A DNA stretch of 64,000 nucleotides from Streptomyces sp. NBC_00582 (GCF_036345155.1 NZ_CP107772.1:3968001-4032000); one strand, 5' to 3'; counted from the first letter of the stretch, positions 9,335-19,010 are shown. The notes: generated by a model not told the origin, from the letters alone. A program made the numbers and translations.

Positions 9335-9427
9335 GTACACCACTGTCGCGCCGGACGCTCCTGACCGGGAGTGGCAGGACTGCCGTACACCTTCAAATTC
9401 CTGCCAGTACGGGTGCACACTGGGAGC

Positions 9428-10396
9428 ATGCTGAAGAACGTGGCCGCGGTCCTGCTCGACGGTGTGCACCCCTTCGAGCTCGGTGTCGTCTGCGAGGTGT
9501 TCGGCCTCGACCGCGGTGACGAGGGGTTGCCGGTGTACGACTTCGCCGTGGTCTCGGCCGAGGGCCCCTCGCTGGGCACCCATGTCGGCGGGCTCACCGT
9601 CTCCACGCCGTACGGCCTCGACCGGCTGGAGGAGGCCGATCTGATCGCCGTACCGGCCGCGGACTCGGCCCTCGACCGGGACTATCCGCCCGCGCTGCTG
9701 GCCGCCCTGCGCCGCGCCGTGGACCGCGGGACGCGGGTGCTCAGCGTCTGCTCCGGGGTGTTCGTGCTGGGCGCGGCGGGGCTGCTCGACGGGCGGCGCT
9801 GTGCCGCGCACTGGCGGCACGCCGAGGTCCTGGCCCGCCGCTTCCCGAGGACGCTCGTCGAGCCGGACGTGCTCTACGTCGACGAGGACCCGGTGATCAC
9901 CTCCGCCGGCACCGCCGCCGGGATCGACGCCTGTCTGCACATCGTCCGCAAGGAGCAGGGGCCCGAGGTCGCGAACGGGATCGCCCGGCGGATGGTGGTC
10001 CCGCCGCACCGGGACGGCGGCCAGGCGCAGTACATCCAGCGGCCGCTGCCCCGCTCGTCGTGCGACACGGTCGGGGAGGTGCTGGCCTGGATGGAGGCGC
10101 ACCTCGACCAGGAGGTCACGGTCGAGCAGCTCGCGGCCCGCGCCCATATGGCGCCGCGCACCTTCGCCCGCCGCTTCCAGCAGGAGACGGGCACCACCCC
10201 CTACCGCTGGCTGCTGCGCCAGCGGGTGCTGCTCGCACAGGACCTGCTGGAGGCCACGGACGAGACGGTGGACGCGATCGCCTGGCGCACCGGCTTCGGC
10301 ACGGCGGGCGCCCTGCGCCATCAGTTCGTGCGGTCCCTGGGGACGACCCCGAACGCCTACCGGCGGACGTTCCGGGGGCCGCGGGCCGTCGCCTGA
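9428..10396 (+). CDS. nrdS: GlxA-type AraC-family regulator downstream of nrdAB
   Basis: This 322-residue protein has an N-terminal DJ-1/PfpI-like domain (about 1-180; nucleophile-elbow-like SVCSGVFVLGAAG) and a C-terminal pair of AraC helix-turn-helix motifs (ARAHMAPRTFARRFQQETG, then ETVDAIAWRTGFGTAGALRHQF). This is the third gene of the S. coelicolor nrdABS operon, where an AraC-like gene follows nrdB. The ATG at 9428 begins the conserved MLKNVAAVLLDGVHPFELG. A GGGAG lies almost against the start, so initiation may be weak or leaderless. A 248-base gap after nrdB leaves room for its own promoter. Its effector and targets are unknown. Confidence 0.82.
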   Translation: MLKNVAAVLLDGVHPFELGVVCEVFGLDRGDEGLPVYDFAVVSAEGPSLGTHVGGLTVSTPYGLDRLEEADLIAVPAADSALDRDYPPALLAALRRAVDRGTRVLSVCSGVFVLGAAGLLDGRRCAAHWRHAEVLARRFPRTLVEPDVLYVDEDPVITSAGTAAGIDACLHIVRKEQGPEVANGIARRMVVPPHRDGGQAQYIQRPLPRSSCDTVGEVLAWMEAHLDQEVTVEQLAARAHMAPRTFARRFQQETGTTPYRWLLRQRVLLAQDLLEATDETVDAIAWRTGFGTAGALRHQFVRSLGTTPNAYRRTFRGPRAVA

Positions 10397-10427
10397 CCGC
10401 CCGCGGCCCGGGGCCGCCCCCCGGTTC

Positions 10428-11798
10428 TCACCCCGGCAGCGCCCTCAGCAGCAGTCGGCGCGGCCGGAGCGTGATGCCGATGCGGGTGCGGTTGTCGGAG
10501 CCGGGCGCGGACTCGAAGCGGAACGCGCGCGCCACCACCGCGGTGATCAGTGTGAGTTCGGCCATCGAGAAGTGGTCGCTCGGGCACTTGCGGTTGCCGA
10601 CGCCGAACGGCGACATGGCGTACTTCGGCACCTGAGCGGAGTGGCCGGGCACCCAGCGGTCGGGATCGAACTCCTCGTTCCGCTCGAACGAACGCGGATC
10701 GCGCTGCACCGCGTACGGGCTGTAGACGATGTCCGCACCGGCCGGAATGCGGTATCCGCCGAGCTCGGTGTCGGTCACCGCGCGCCGGGTCAATATCCAT
10801 ACCGCGGGATACAGCCGCATGGTCTCGACCACCACATTGGCCGTGTGCCGGAGCTTTCGGACGTCGCCGAATGCGACCGGCCGGTCACCGACGACGTTTT
10901 TCACCTCCTCGCGGATCTTGTCCACTTGATCCGGATGCTCCGTGAGGACGTGGAGCAACGACATGACCACGGAACCGGCGGTTTCGCTGCCCGGGGTCAG
11001 TATCGCGACGACCTGGTCGTGGATCTCCTGTTCGCCGATCGGGTCGCCATTCTCGTCCGTCGCCTCCAGCAAAGCCGTCAGCAAATCGTCCGGCTTTTGA
11101 CCGGAGGCCCGGCGCTCGGCGATGATCTCGTCGACGAGCCGGTGGAGATCGGCCAGTGCCCGGTTGAATTCGCGGTTGGCCGGAATCGGTACCCGATAAA
11201 GGGGTCCGAGGGGCAGCACCATGCGTTGGTACATACCGGCGAACAGCGTGGCGAGCGCCGAGGTGATGCGCTCGGACCGGCTGTCCATGTGGGTGCCCCG
11301 CATCAGACAGCGGGCGGAGATGCGCACGGACACCCGGAAGCCCTCGGCGGTGGCGTCGAGGACCTCGCCCCTGCTCCAGCGCTCGACGAGCGCGTGCGCC
11401 TCCTCCTCCATGATCGGCCCGTAGGCCGGCAGGGCGTCGAGCCGGAACGCGGGCTGGATGGTGCGCCGCTGCCGACGGTGGAGCGGGCCGTTGGCGGTGG
11501 CCACGCCCTCCTTGCCCAGCAGGTCCTCCAGGGACTCCCAGAGGGGCCCGGAGATGATGTAGTCGGGGCTGAGGGCGAGTTGCCCGGTGAGTTCGGGCGC
11601 GGTGACGGCGTACAGCGTCTTGGGTCCCAGCCTGAGGCGGACGACGTCACCGTGGTCGCGGAGCTGTTCGAGGAAGGCCAGCGGGCCGCGGGCCAGCTTC
11701 CAGCCGTGGCCGAGGAGCGGGAACCCGCCGCCGGCCAGGGGCGGTTCCTGTGGTGCTGTCGTCCCGGAGGACTCGGGCTTCACGGATTCGACGGTCAT
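10428..11798 (-). CDS. cyp170A: cytochrome P450 CYP170A, albaflavenone synthase with terpene-synthase-like motifs
   Basis: This 456-residue P450 should oxidise epi-isozizaene to albaflavenol and albaflavenone. The I-helix oxygen-binding stretch is PGSET (269-273), the ExxR motif is E325-R328, and the haem loop is FGVGNRKCP with thiolate C405. CYP170A1 of S. coelicolor also has a second, moonlighting farnesene synthase site. The matching motifs are present here: an NSE/DTE-type DDLLTALLE (237-245) and an aspartate-rich DENGD (248-252), a conservative variant of DDxxD. The ATG overlaps the stop of the terpene synthase gene (ATGA), so both are made from one transcript. Confidence 0.95.
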   Translation of the reverse strand: MTVESVKPESSGTTAPQEPPLAGGGFPLLGHGWKLARGPLAFLEQLRDHGDVVRLRLGPKTLYAVTAPELTGQLALSPDYIISGPLWESLEDLLGKEGVATANGPLHRRQRRTIQPAFRLDALPAYGPIMEEEAHALVERWSRGEVLDATAEGFRVSVRISARCLMRGTHMDSRSERITSALATLFAGMYQRMVLPLGPLYRVPIPANREFNRALADLHRLVDEIIAERRASGQKPDDLLTALLEATDENGDPIGEQEIHDQVVAILTPGSETAGSVVMSLLHVLTEHPDQVDKIREEVKNVVGDRPVAFGDVRKLRHTANVVVETMRLYPAVWILTRRAVTDTELGGYRIPAGADIVYSPYAVQRDPRSFERNEEFDPDRWVPGHSAQVPKYAMSPFGVGNRKCPSDHFSMAELTLITAVVARAFRFESAPGSDNRTRIGITLRPRRLLLRALPG

Positions 11799-12892
11799 TT
11801 CTCACCTGCCGCTTCGTTGTTGACGTACGGGGGCGTGGACCGGTCGTCCCAGCTGTCGACCATGTACCGGCCGGACTCGTGGTGGAACCAGTAGACGGAA
11901 CTGAACCAGTTCCGCATGTTCGCGAGGCAGGCCCGTACGGCGGCGCCGAGTTCTTTTCCGTGGACCGTCCCGTCGTCGAGCCGGTCGGCGAGCCGTAAGA
12001 CGTCCTTCTCGACGGTGAGGAATCCGGATATGCATTCCTCGACGCGCCGCCTCAGTTCGTCCACTGCCTCTTCCAGGGTCAGTCCCTCATGGGTGATGAG
12101 ACTGATTCCGAGATTGTGCACCTCATCGCCCGCGATTTCTTTCGGGAGCGAGCAGAGGTCGTTGTACCAGGCGGCGAATTCCTGACTCAGCAGGGCCGCC
12201 CGCCGAAAGGAAGGATGAAGTCGCACCGCGCGGGGAAGTTCGCAGCCCGCGCTCAGTTCCAGGAGGTCGGTCCAGATCCAGTGCGCAAAGGTGAGCCGAC
12301 GCAGGGCGAGATATTCCTCGACCGTGGGAATCCGCCCTTGGAGACGGTTGCGGAATTCCCGGTCGTACGCGTCGATCACGGCGTGGAAGTGACGCCTGAA
12401 CCGCGCGTTCCAGGTGCCGGGCAGGAACGCGAAGAGCCGGCCCGCGGTGTCGGCGAGCCCGGCCACCAACGGGTCAGGATGGCGCAGGTGGGCCGCCGGG
12501 GCGTCCAGGGCGCCGTGCAACCGGAACCTGAGCCGGCGCCACTGCGCGGCGCGCCCGTGGACGGCGTCGCGGTCGTGCCGGTCGTCCCAGACGAAGAACC
12601 ACGCGCTGTAGTCGGCTATGGCTTGCAGAACCTCCTCGGAGGCGTCGAGGTAGTAGCCCGCCATCAGATCCGTGTAGCACAGTCCGTCGGCATATTCTGC
12701 GACCTTGTCCGCCGGCATGAGACTTTTCTCCCGCAGCCAGGTGCGGGTCTTCTCCTGCAACCGGGGCCAATACGGATGCAGTTGCCGGAGAAAGGCCGCC
12801 TCGATGACCGGAAGAGAGAGCGAGGGCGGAACCGCCGGTGCGGCCACCGTCACCGTGGTGCTGTATGTGGTGCTGTGTGGGAAAGCTGGCAC
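11795..12892 (-). CDS. eizS: epi-isozizaene synthase (class I sesquiterpene cyclase)
   Basis: This 365-residue class I terpene synthase cyclises farnesyl diphosphate to the tricyclic epi-isozizaene, the first step to albaflavenone. The Mg2+-binding motifs are intact: DDRHD at 103-107 and NDLCSLPKE at 244-252. The C terminus [17 protein letters not shown] matches my recollection of the S. coelicolor enzyme. The start chosen is the GTG at 12892, with GAGAGGGG six bases upstream; an in-frame TTG two codons earlier is the alternative. It is the first gene of a two-gene operon with cyp170A. A strong hairpin lies just upstream in the leader. Active residues are complete, so function is expected. 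Confidence 0.95.
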   Translation of the reverse strand: MPAFPHSTTYSTTVTVAAPAVPPSLSLPVIEAAFLRQLHPYWPRLQEKTRTWLREKSLMPADKVAEYADGLCYTDLMAGYYLDASEEVLQAIADYSAWFFVWDDRHDRDAVHGRAAQWRRLRFRLHGALDAPAAHLRHPDPLVAGLADTAGRLFAFLPGTWNARFRRHFHAVIDAYDREFRNRLQGRIPTVEEYLALRRLTFAHWIWTDLLELSAGCELPRAVRLHPSFRRAALLSQEFAAWYNDLCSLPKEIAGDEVHNLGISLITHEGLTLEEAVDELRRRVEECISGFLTVEKDVLRLADRLDDGTVHGKELGAAVRACLANMRNWFSSVYWFHHESGRYMVDSWDDRSTPPYVNNEAAGEK

Positions 12893-12917
12893 GAACAACC
12901 CCTCTCAGCCGCCAGTG

Positions 12918-12952
12918 GGCGCACGCCCCTCCCGCCGTGCCGGGCGTGCGCC
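12918..12952 (-). promoter_or_regulatory. perfect 11-bp hairpin in the eizS leader
   Basis: Arms GGCGCACGCCC (12918-12928) and GGGCGTGCGCC (12942-12952) flank a 13-base loop and end about 25 bases before the eizS start. No U-tract follows on the minus strand, so it is not a plain terminator. It could be an mRNA-stability or translational-control element, or a protein-binding dyad. The rest of 12953-13110 should hold the promoter, but I cannot place it with confidence. Confidence 0.6.
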
Positions 12953-13111
12953 GTTGCGTATCCCCGCACTTCCCATTCAGCACCACGAGTGACCGCTCTG
13001 GGAACGGATTTGCTTCATTCACTACCTCAACATGCTGAGATTCCACCCCCCGGTGACTGGTTATGGATCAGCAGATGTGCATAAGCGATCGAATGTGCGT
13101 CGGACATACGA

Positions 13112-13148
13112 ACGACGCCTGGCCGGAGGGTTCCGGGCCAGGCGTCGT
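13112..13148 (-). terminator. terminator downstream of def
   Basis: A perfect 13-bp stem, ACGACGCCTGGCC (13112-13124) with its complement at 13136-13148, lies 18 bases past the deformylase stop. Confidence 0.8.
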
Positions 13149-13165
13149 GCGCAGGGTGGCGTGGT

Positions 13166-13816
13166 TCAGTCGTTGGCGACCACGGGGTAACGGGGTTCGT
13201 TCTCGGCCATCTGCCGCAGGGCGTCCTTGCGTTCGCGCTTGGACAGCCGGTCGATGTAGAGGTACCCGTACAGGTGATCGGTCTCGTGCTGCAAACACCG
13301 GGCGAAGTACCCCGTGCCGCGCACCTTGATCGGGTTGCCCTTCTCGTCCTGCCCGGTCACCTCGGCGTAGTCGGGCCGCGCGAGCGGCGCGTACGCGGTC
13401 GGCACCGACAGACAGCCCTCGTTGCTGTCGTCCAACCGGCGCCGGTCGGCGGGCAGTTCGACCAGCCGGGGGTTGCAGACCACGCCGACGTGCCGGACGC
13501 CCTCGTCGTCGGGGCAGTCGTAGACGAAGACCTTCAGGTCGACACCGATCTGGTTGGCGGCCAGGCCCACGCCCTCGGCCGTGCGCTGCGAGGCGAACAT
13601 GTCGTCGACCAGCTTCCGCAGCTCGTCGTCGAACACGGTGACGTCCTTGCACTCCTTGTGCAGCACCGGGTTCCCGACGACCGTGATCGGCCGCGAGGTC
13701 CCGCGCCCGCGGTACGCCGCCTCCCGCTCCTCCGCCTCCTCGGTGTCGATGACGAAGCCCTCGTCGTCCACGGGGAGCACGCCCGCGTGCTGCTGATCGG
13801 TGTCCTGCTGCGCCAT
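13166..13816 (-). CDS. def: peptide deformylase
   Basis: This 216-residue metalloenzyme removes the formyl group from the initiator methionine of nascent proteins. All three family motifs are present: [10 protein letters not shown] (motif 1), EGCLSVP (motif 2, metal-ligand Cys) and QHETDHL (motif 3, the HExxH-type His ligands and catalytic Glu). It has about 35 extra acidic residues at the N terminus, common in actinobacterial copies, and a charged C-terminal tail. The ATG at 13816 starts [12 protein letters not shown]; the frame is open much further upstream into the next gene, but that part is not related. It is followed by a strong terminator. Confidence 0.95.
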   Translation of the reverse strand: MAQQDTDQQHAGVLPVDDEGFVIDTEEAEEREAAYRGRGTSRPITVVGNPVLHKECKDVTVFDDELRKLVDDMFASQRTAEGVGLAANQIGVDLKVFVYDCPDDEGVRHVGVVCNPRLVELPADRRRLDDSNEGCLSVPTAYAPLARPDYAEVTGQDEKGNPIKVRGTGYFARCLQHETDHLYGYLYIDRLSKRERKDALRQMAENEPRYPVVAND

Positions 13817-13883
13817 GACCGACGATGCCTTCCTCAAAACCAGGGGTGATGTTGCGGATACAGGGTACGTGGACACGCACCTG

Positions 13884-13952
13884 AAGGGGCGCGGGGCGGT
13901 TTCGATATGCGGCTCCGCCGCGGGGCGCCACCAGCCACCACAGGCCCGCAGC
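13884..13952. repeat. interspersed Streptomyces intergenic repeat, copy 2
   Basis: This has the same organisation as 1177-1245: AGGGGCGCGGGGC, a GCGGCTCCGCCGC hairpin (stem GCGGC/GCCGC), then GGGGCGCCACCAGCC. It lies between the TPR gene and def, both on the minus strand. Confidence 0.7.
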
Positions 13953-13964
13953 CGAACAACGGTC

Positions 13965-14945
13965 TCAGCACACCTCTTCCAGATCCCGCCAATCCCTGGA
14001 ATCCGGGCTGTCGGCAACCCACCCGTCCAACAACCCCCGCACCAACGAGGCCGGCGCCGCCACCCCGCACTCCCGCTCCGGCACCCACAACTGCCCGTCC
14101 GTCCGATGCCCCAGCGGCCCCGGATGCCCCGGCTCACTGTGGTCATGGGGATCGAGATGCTCCCCGTCCCCCTCGTCCGACGGCATCCGCGACTCCGAGC
14201 ACATACGGCACAGCAGCCGCACCGACGACGACCAGTCCTCCGCCGCGAACCCGGCGTCCGCGGCGAGCTGCTCCAGCGCGTCCCGGTCGGCCTCGGTCGC
14301 CGCCTCCAGCAGCACCACCCAGGTCGGCACGGGTGACGGCGCCCACAGCTCGATCTCGTCGAAGACCGGGTAGGAGTGCCCGGCGGCCGTGGTCCGCTCG
14401 CCGTGCGGGACCCCGTCGTGCAGCACGACCTCGCCCCAGCGCCGCCCGGACGACGGCAGCGGGATCGACAGCACCTCCATCCGGGCGGGGTCGAGTCGCC
14501 GCCCCCACACCACCTCGGCCTCGCCCTCCGGCGACAGCCGGACGGCAGCGCTGCCGAGCTCCATGCCGACGGGCTCACCGGAGCCGATGCCGCTGCCCGG
14601 CACGTGCAGCCCGTAGGCCTGCCAGGCACGGCGGGCCAGCGGCCAGTCCTGCAGGGCGGTGGCGGCGATGCCGACGTTCCACCAGTCGGGGGCGCCGGTC
14701 TCCCGGTCGAGCAGGGCGACCGCGCGCAGACCGGCGGTGCGGGCCTGCTCCCAGTCGTGCCGGAACTTGTGCAGCAGGGCGAGGTTGAACCAGGACTCCG
14801 ACAGCCAGGGCTCCAGATCGGCGGCACGTGTCAGCAGCGCGCCCGCGTCCTCGTACCGCCCGTCACCGATCAGCGTGAACGCGCGGTCCGTGGCCTGCCG
14901 CCAGGAGGCGGAGGGCCGGTGCCGTCCCTTGCCGAAGATCCTCAC
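13965..14945 (-). CDS. tetratricopeptide-repeat protein, conserved in Streptomyces
   Basis: This 326-residue cytoplasmic protein has two or three TPR-like helix pairs at about residues 10-125 (for example [19 protein letters not shown] and [19 protein letters not shown]). An alpha/beta region with conserved tryptophans follows, and an acidic Asp/His-rich segment near residue 275 ([13 protein letters not shown]). The GTG at 14945 starts [15 protein letters not shown], the usual start in relatives as I recall them; an upstream ATG at 15047 would add 34 low-complexity residues. TPRs normally mediate protein contacts; no enzyme domain is recognised. It lies between the HD-domain genes and def on the same strand and may be co-transcribed with either. 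Confidence 0.75.
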   Translation of the reverse strand: MRIFGKGRHRPSASWRQATDRAFTLIGDGRYEDAGALLTRAADLEPWLSESWFNLALLHKFRHDWEQARTAGLRAVALLDRETGAPDWWNVGIAATALQDWPLARRAWQAYGLHVPGSGIGSGEPVGMELGSAAVRLSPEGEAEVVWGRRLDPARMEVLSIPLPSSGRRWGEVVLHDGVPHGERTTAAGHSYPVFDEIELWAPSPVPTWVVLLEAATEADRDALEQLAADAGFAAEDWSSSVRLLCRMCSESRMPSDEGDGEHLDPHDHSEPGHPGPLGHRTDGQLWVPERECGVAAPASLVRGLLDGWVADSPDSRDWRDLEEVC

Positions 14946-15050
14946 GATTCCCGCCTGCCAGTTCCGTTCTGTGGGCTGGCCAGTGCCCCCGGACACTCTC
15001 TCCCTCGCATCCAACCACGTGCGGCTGGGAGGGCGCTCATTACCCATGGG

Positions 15051-16274
15051 TTACCCACCCTTGGGCAGGGTCAGACAGTCCCGGGCGAGCACCCTGGCCA
15101 GCGCCTCGACGACCTCCGGCGCGTACTCCCCGCCGGTGCCGAGGCGCAGCTCCTCCAGGGCGGTGAGGGGGCCGCCGGGGCCGGTTCCCTGCACTTTCTC
15201 CTCGTACGCGTTCACCACCCGGACGATGCGGGCGGCGGGCGGCTGCTCGGGATAGGGGTCGGCCTGCCGCTCGACGACCGTCGCGACCTGGGCGCTCGCC
15301 CCGGTCTGCCGGACGACGGCCCCGCCGAGCAGGGCGATCCGGCGCTGTTCGGCCGCCGGGAGCCCGGAGGTGGCGCCGGACGGGACCGGGTCGACGAGGC
15401 TGAGCTGGCCGATGTCGTGCATGAGGGCCGCGTACTCCAGGACGGTCAGCTCCGCCTCCGGCAACCCCAGGTCTCGGCCCACGGCCTGGCTGAGGGCGGC
15501 GACCCGCCGGGCGTGCCCGGCCGGGGTGTAGCCGGCGATCTCGGTGGCGCGGGCGAGGCAGGCGATGGTCTGCCGGTTGGTGGCGCGGACCGCCGCGTAC
15601 CGGCGCAGGGAGAGCTGGGTGAGCAGCAGCGGCACCGAGAACACCGGCAGCGCCCACAGGCCGACGACGGCGACCGCGAGCGCCATCACCGCGCCGGTCG
15701 CGCACACCGCCGAGCCGATCCCGGGCACCGCCCGCAGTTCGTCGCGCAGCAGCGGGGGGAACGGCCAGCCGGTGCGGGAGTGCGCGAGCGCGGCGGCGAT
15801 CAGGGCGTCGCACAGCATGGTCAGCACGAGCAGCGCGAGCAGGACGAGGGCGTAGAGGGGGCCGCGCCAGCGGTCGAACGCGCCGTTGTTGTAGAGGGGC
15901 TGGAAGCAGACGGCGGCGAAGCCGGCGGCCAGGACCCGGCGCACGAGATGGTCGAGGACGGGTCCGTGGCCGCGGGCGAGATGGGGCACGCTGCCGAGCA
16001 GGGAGGCGGTGGCGACCACCGTCACCACCTGGGCGACTCCGTGGTGGCCGGGGTGTCCGGCGTGCTCGCCGAGCAGGGCGTACGACAGTCCGCCGGCGGC
16101 CCCGAGCGGCGCGGCCTCGCGCAGCCCGGGCCCGCTCATCAGCTCCCCCACGGCGACGAGCGTCCCGAACGCCAGCGCCACGGCCCCCTCCTCGACACCG
16201 GTGCGCAGGGTGACGAACAGCGAGCCGACGACGAGCAGGGCGGCCGCGGTGTGCAGCGGCCGGCGGGGGGTCAT
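15051..16274 (-). CDS. HD-domain membrane protein with degenerate GYP part
   Basis: This 407-residue protein has about eight hydrophobic segments over residues 1-220, then a cytoplasmic HD domain. The HD metal-binding signature is visible as AALMHDIGQLSL, preceded by GYTPAGHARRVAALS. The usual HHExxDGxGYP stretch is replaced by VVERQADPYPEQP, so the GYP half and several metal ligands are missing. It is therefore probably inactive as a cyclic-di-GMP phosphodiesterase, or acts as a sensor or partner for the neighbouring full HD-GYP protein, whose gene ends 43 bases upstream. The ATG has a GGGGAG site 7 bases upstream. Confidence 0.8.
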   Translation of the reverse strand: MTPRRPLHTAAALLVVGSLFVTLRTGVEEGAVALAFGTLVAVGELMSGPGLREAAPLGAAGGLSYALLGEHAGHPGHHGVAQVVTVVATASLLGSVPHLARGHGPVLDHLVRRVLAAGFAAVCFQPLYNNGAFDRWRGPLYALVLLALLVLTMLCDALIAAALAHSRTGWPFPPLLRDELRAVPGIGSAVCATGAVMALAVAVVGLWALPVFSVPLLLTQLSLRRYAAVRATNRQTIACLARATEIAGYTPAGHARRVAALSQAVGRDLGLPEAELTVLEYAALMHDIGQLSLVDPVPSGATSGLPAAEQRRIALLGGAVVRQTGASAQVATVVERQADPYPEQPPAARIVRVVNAYEEKVQGTGPGGPLTALEELRLGTGGEYAPEVVEALARVLARDCLTLPKGG

Positions 16275-16317
16275 CGGGGTGCTCCCCGGCGGGCGGTGCG
16301 CGCGGGGCGTCGTCGGC

Positions 16318-17649
16318 TCACCGGGGCACTCCCGGACGCTCCGGGGCCGTGGTCGGCGCGGGCACGGCGGGGTGGGGCTCGTCGGCGGTCACCACGGGGT
16401 GCCAGCCGTCCCGGTCGATGACCCGCACCAGCGCCGTCACCATCCGGGGGTCGAACTGCGTCCCGGCGCACCGCTCCAGCTCCGCCAGGGCGACCGGGAC
16501 CGGCCGGGCCCGGCTGTAGCTTCGGGTGGAGGTCATCGCGTCGAAGGCGTCGGCGACGGCCACCACCCGTGCGGGTTCCGGGATCTGACTCCCCACCAGT
16601 CCGTAGGGGTAGCCGGTGCCGTCGATCCGCTCGTGGTGGTGGAGGATCGCCGAGCGGGCCTCGCCGAGGAAGGAGATGCCCCGGGTGATCTCGTGTCCGT
16701 ACTCCGGGTGCAGTTCGATCACCCGCCGCTCCTCGGGGGTCAGCGGACCGTCCTTGCGCAGCAGCCGGGTGGGTACGCCGAGTTTGCCGACGTCGTGCAG
16801 GATCCCGGCGAACCGGATGACCTCCACCCGGCGCTCGTCCATGCCCAGCTCGCGCGCGATCATCATCGAGGCCTGTCCGACGCGTTCGCTGTGGCCGCGT
16901 GTGTAGCCGTCCTTGATGTCGACGGCCTGCACCAGCGCGCGGATCGTCGCCCGGTGCGCGGCGCGCTCGCGGTGGTACTGGGCGAACACCCACCAGGACA
17001 CGGCCATCGGGAACAGCACGAGCAGGGCGGCGACGGGCCCGTAGGGGCTGCGCCAGAGCACGGCCATCATCAGCCCGGCGAGCCCGTGCACGGCGAGGGG
17101 CGCGAGGGAGCGCAGGAACAGTCCGCGGCAGGCCTTGAGCGCCGGCAGCCCCTCGGCGAGCGCGAGCATCCCGCCGTCGAGGACGGCGAGCACCGCGCAG
17201 TGGGCGAGGACGGCCGCGCCCGCCGGCAGCAGCGCGTACGGCACGTCGGAGCCGGCCACGGCCTCCCGTCCGCCGAGCGCCCCGTGGACCTGGGCCGCGA
17301 CCGTCACGGCGAGGGCCGACTGGGCCGCCCGCCAGACCCGGCGCAGCACAACGGGGCCCTGCTCGACGTACGAGCACAGGGCCCCGGGTAGCGGTACGAG
17401 CGCGGCGGCGGGCGGTGACAGCAGGAACGCCCCGGCGAGCAGGACGGGGGAGAAGGTCCCGGCGAACCTCCGCCGGGCGATCTGCTCGCCCACCGCGTAG
17501 AGCGCGGCGAGCAGTCCCACGGCCCACCAGGGCGTGCCCGGGGCGGTGGTGGTGAGGGGGGTGAGACAGAGCAGGGCGACGAGGGCGGCACCGGCGACGT
17601 AACCGCGCGCCCGCGCCGGTACTCCCTCCATGACGCCCTCCCCAGCCAT
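16318..17649 (-). CDS. HD-GYP domain membrane protein, predicted cyclic-di-GMP phosphodiesterase
   Basis: This 443-residue protein has about eight N-terminal membrane helices (to residue ~225) and a cytoplasmic HD-GYP domain. Key residues are present: H253 (GHSERV), H285-D286 (ILHDVGKLG), the HHE triplet at 338-340, DGTGYPYGL (343-351) and the DAFDAMTSxRxY helix near 367-378. Such enzymes hydrolyse cyclic-di-GMP, which in Streptomyces controls development through BldD. The start could be the ATG at 17649 or the one at 17631, which has a better GGGGAGGG site. It is first in a tandem with the degenerate paralogue. Confidence 0.85.
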   Translation of the reverse strand: MAGEGVMEGVPARARGYVAGAALVALLCLTPLTTTAPGTPWWAVGLLAALYAVGEQIARRRFAGTFSPVLLAGAFLLSPPAAALVPLPGALCSYVEQGPVVLRRVWRAAQSALAVTVAAQVHGALGGREAVAGSDVPYALLPAGAAVLAHCAVLAVLDGGMLALAEGLPALKACRGLFLRSLAPLAVHGLAGLMMAVLWRSPYGPVAALLVLFPMAVSWWVFAQYHRERAAHRATIRALVQAVDIKDGYTRGHSERVGQASMMIARELGMDERRVEVIRFAGILHDVGKLGVPTRLLRKDGPLTPEERRVIELHPEYGHEITRGISFLGEARSAILHHHERIDGTGYPYGLVGSQIPEPARVVAVADAFDAMTSTRSYSRARPVPVALAELERCAGTQFDPRMVTALVRVIDRDGWHPVVTADEPHPAVPAPTTAPERPGVPR

Positions 17650-17759
17650 GCCCGTCCGGGCTCCGTCAGCGGTCCGGGCTTCGGAGCCTAGGGTGACGTC
17701 GGGTGGCTCTGCGGGCGTATCACCCGCGGATTAGCACATTCGGGTGAATACGGGCCGTG

Positions 17760-18074
17760 TCAGGATTCCTGCGGGGTGGCCGGGGCGGCCGCCGTCACAT
17801 CGTGCTGGGGCACCGCCTGCCCGGAACGGATCAGATCGAGCCGTCCCAGGACCTTGGCGCGCAGGTCGGTCGGTACGTCGTCATGGCCGCAGCACCGCTT
17901 GACCAGCTTCTTCACGGCCTCTTCGAGACCGTACTTCTCGAGGCACGGCGAGCACTCCGTGAAGTGCTGCTTGAACTTGTCGCGATCGACGTCCGGCATC
18001 TCGCTGTCGAGGAACTCGTAGAGATGATCGAGTACCTCACTGCAGTCCGTCTCGTGCGGCTCTCCGCAGCTCAT
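17760..18074 (-). CDS. rsrA: RsrA, zinc-containing thiol-redox anti-sigma factor for sigma-R
   Basis: This 104-residue ZAS-family anti-sigma factor holds sigma-R inactive until disulfide stress oxidises it. The zinc/thiol residues C11, H37, C41 and C44 (HxxxCxxC in QHFTECSPC) are exactly where they lie in S. coelicolor RsrA, and a further CC pair (KRCCGHDD) is present. The ATG overlaps the sigR stop codon as ATGA, giving coupled and roughly stoichiometric synthesis. Expression should rise with sigR under thiol stress through the sigma-R promoter upstream. The downstream gap before the HD-GYP gene (17650-17759) shows no clear terminator. Confidence 0.97.
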   Translation of the reverse strand: MSCGEPHETDCSEVLDHLYEFLDSEMPDVDRDKFKQHFTECSPCLEKYGLEEAVKKLVKRCCGHDDVPTDLRAKVLGRLDLIRSGQAVPQHDVTAAAPATPQES

Positions 18075-18925
18075 GAGCCCGAGCCTTTCGCTTCGTTCGA
18101 GTCCCCGGCGCCGGCCGGGACCAGCCCGCGCTCACGGGCGTAGTCCTCGAGCATGCCGCGCAGTTGACGGCGGCCCCGGTGCAGCCGGGACATCACCGTA
18201 CCGATGGGTGTCCCCATGATGTCCGCGATCTCCTTGTACGCAAAGCCCTCGACGTCCGCGAGGTACACGGCGATGCGGAACTCCTCGGGAATGGCCTGAA
18301 GCGCTTCCTTCACGTCCGAGTCGGGCAGGTGGTCCAGCGCCTGCGACTCGGCGGAACGCAGACCGGTCGACATGTGCGACTCGGCGCGGGCGAGCTGCCA
18401 GTCCTCGATCTCCTCGGCCGCGCTGCGCTGGGGTTCGCGCTGCTTCTTGCGGTACGAGTTGATGAAGGTGTTGGTGAGGATCCGGTACAGCCACGCCTTG
18501 AGGTTGGTGCCCTCACGGAACTGGTGGAAGGACGCGTACGCCTTGGCGTACGTCTCCTGCACCAGGTCCTCGGCGTCCGCCGGGTTGCGCGTCATGCGCA
18601 GCGCCGCCGAGTACATCTGGTCGAGGTAGTCGAGCGCGTCCCGCTCGAAGCGCGCGCTGCGCTCCGCGGACGACTCGTCGCCCGCGCCTACGCCCTGGCC
18701 CTCGGGCAGCTCCGCCTGGCCGTTGTCGGTCCCTGCGTCGGTACCGGTGACCGGACCCACCTCCTCAAGATTTTTCGCAGGACCGAAACCGGTCCCACTC
18801 GAATCGGAGGATAGACGACGACCCGTGCCTGCCGCCCCTCCAAAAGGAGTGGCCTTGGCCGCGTGCAGCACCGTCCAGTCCAGGTCAGTACGGCTGCTGC
18901 GGCTCGGGCAGATGGTCGAACCCAT
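18071..18925 (-). CDS. sigR: RNA polymerase ECF sigma factor sigma-R (long form; short form starts at 18760)
   Basis: This group IV sigma factor of the thiol-oxidative stress response has region 2 ([20 protein letters not shown], about residues 110-130 of the long form) and region 4 ([22 protein letters not shown]). Two starts are visible. The GTG at 18760 gives the 229-residue stable form ([10 protein letters not shown]). The ATG at 18925 adds exactly 55 residues, matching the extension described for the unstable, stress-induced sigma-R' of S. coelicolor. AGGAG immediately abuts the GTG. The upstream promoter at 18985-19010 would express only the long form. It is translationally coupled to rsrA. 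Confidence 0.96.
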   Translation of the reverse strand: MGSTICPSRSSRTDLDWTVLHAAKATPFGGAAGTGRRLSSDSSGTGFGPAKNLEEVGPVTGTDAGTDNGQAELPEGQGVGAGDESSAERSARFERDALDYLDQMYSAALRMTRNPADAEDLVQETYAKAYASFHQFREGTNLKAWLYRILTNTFINSYRKKQREPQRSAAEEIEDWQLARAESHMSTGLRSAESQALDHLPDSDVKEALQAIPEEFRIAVYLADVEGFAYKEIADIMGTPIGTVMSRLHRGRRQLRGMLEDYARERGLVPAGAGDSNEAKGSGS

Positions 18926-18984
18926 GCGGCGGACTTCCTCTCCCACGACATCGGTGCTGCGTGTTCAGCACTTCTGCCGGGGTC

Positions 18985-19010
18985 AACAGCGGTCCGCCCC
19001 GTGACATTCC
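18985..19010 (-). promoter_or_regulatory. sigma-R-dependent autoregulatory promoter of sigR
   Basis: On the minus strand GGAAT (19010-19006) is followed by exactly 18 bases and GTT (18987-18985), the sigma-R consensus. It begins 8 bases downstream of the hydrolase stop and about 60 bases before the long-form start, as expected for sigRp2. Confidence 0.9.

Noticed and set aside
13166..14827. Single 553-codon frame that would fuse deformylase to an upstream region
   Set aside because: The upstream half is out of frame with the TPR gene it overlaps and is Arg/Ser-rich shadow; deformylase starts at 13816.
18926..18946. Earliest ATG of the sigR frame (18946)
   Set aside because: The ATG at 18925 gives the known 55-residue extension; the seven extra residues are not expected.
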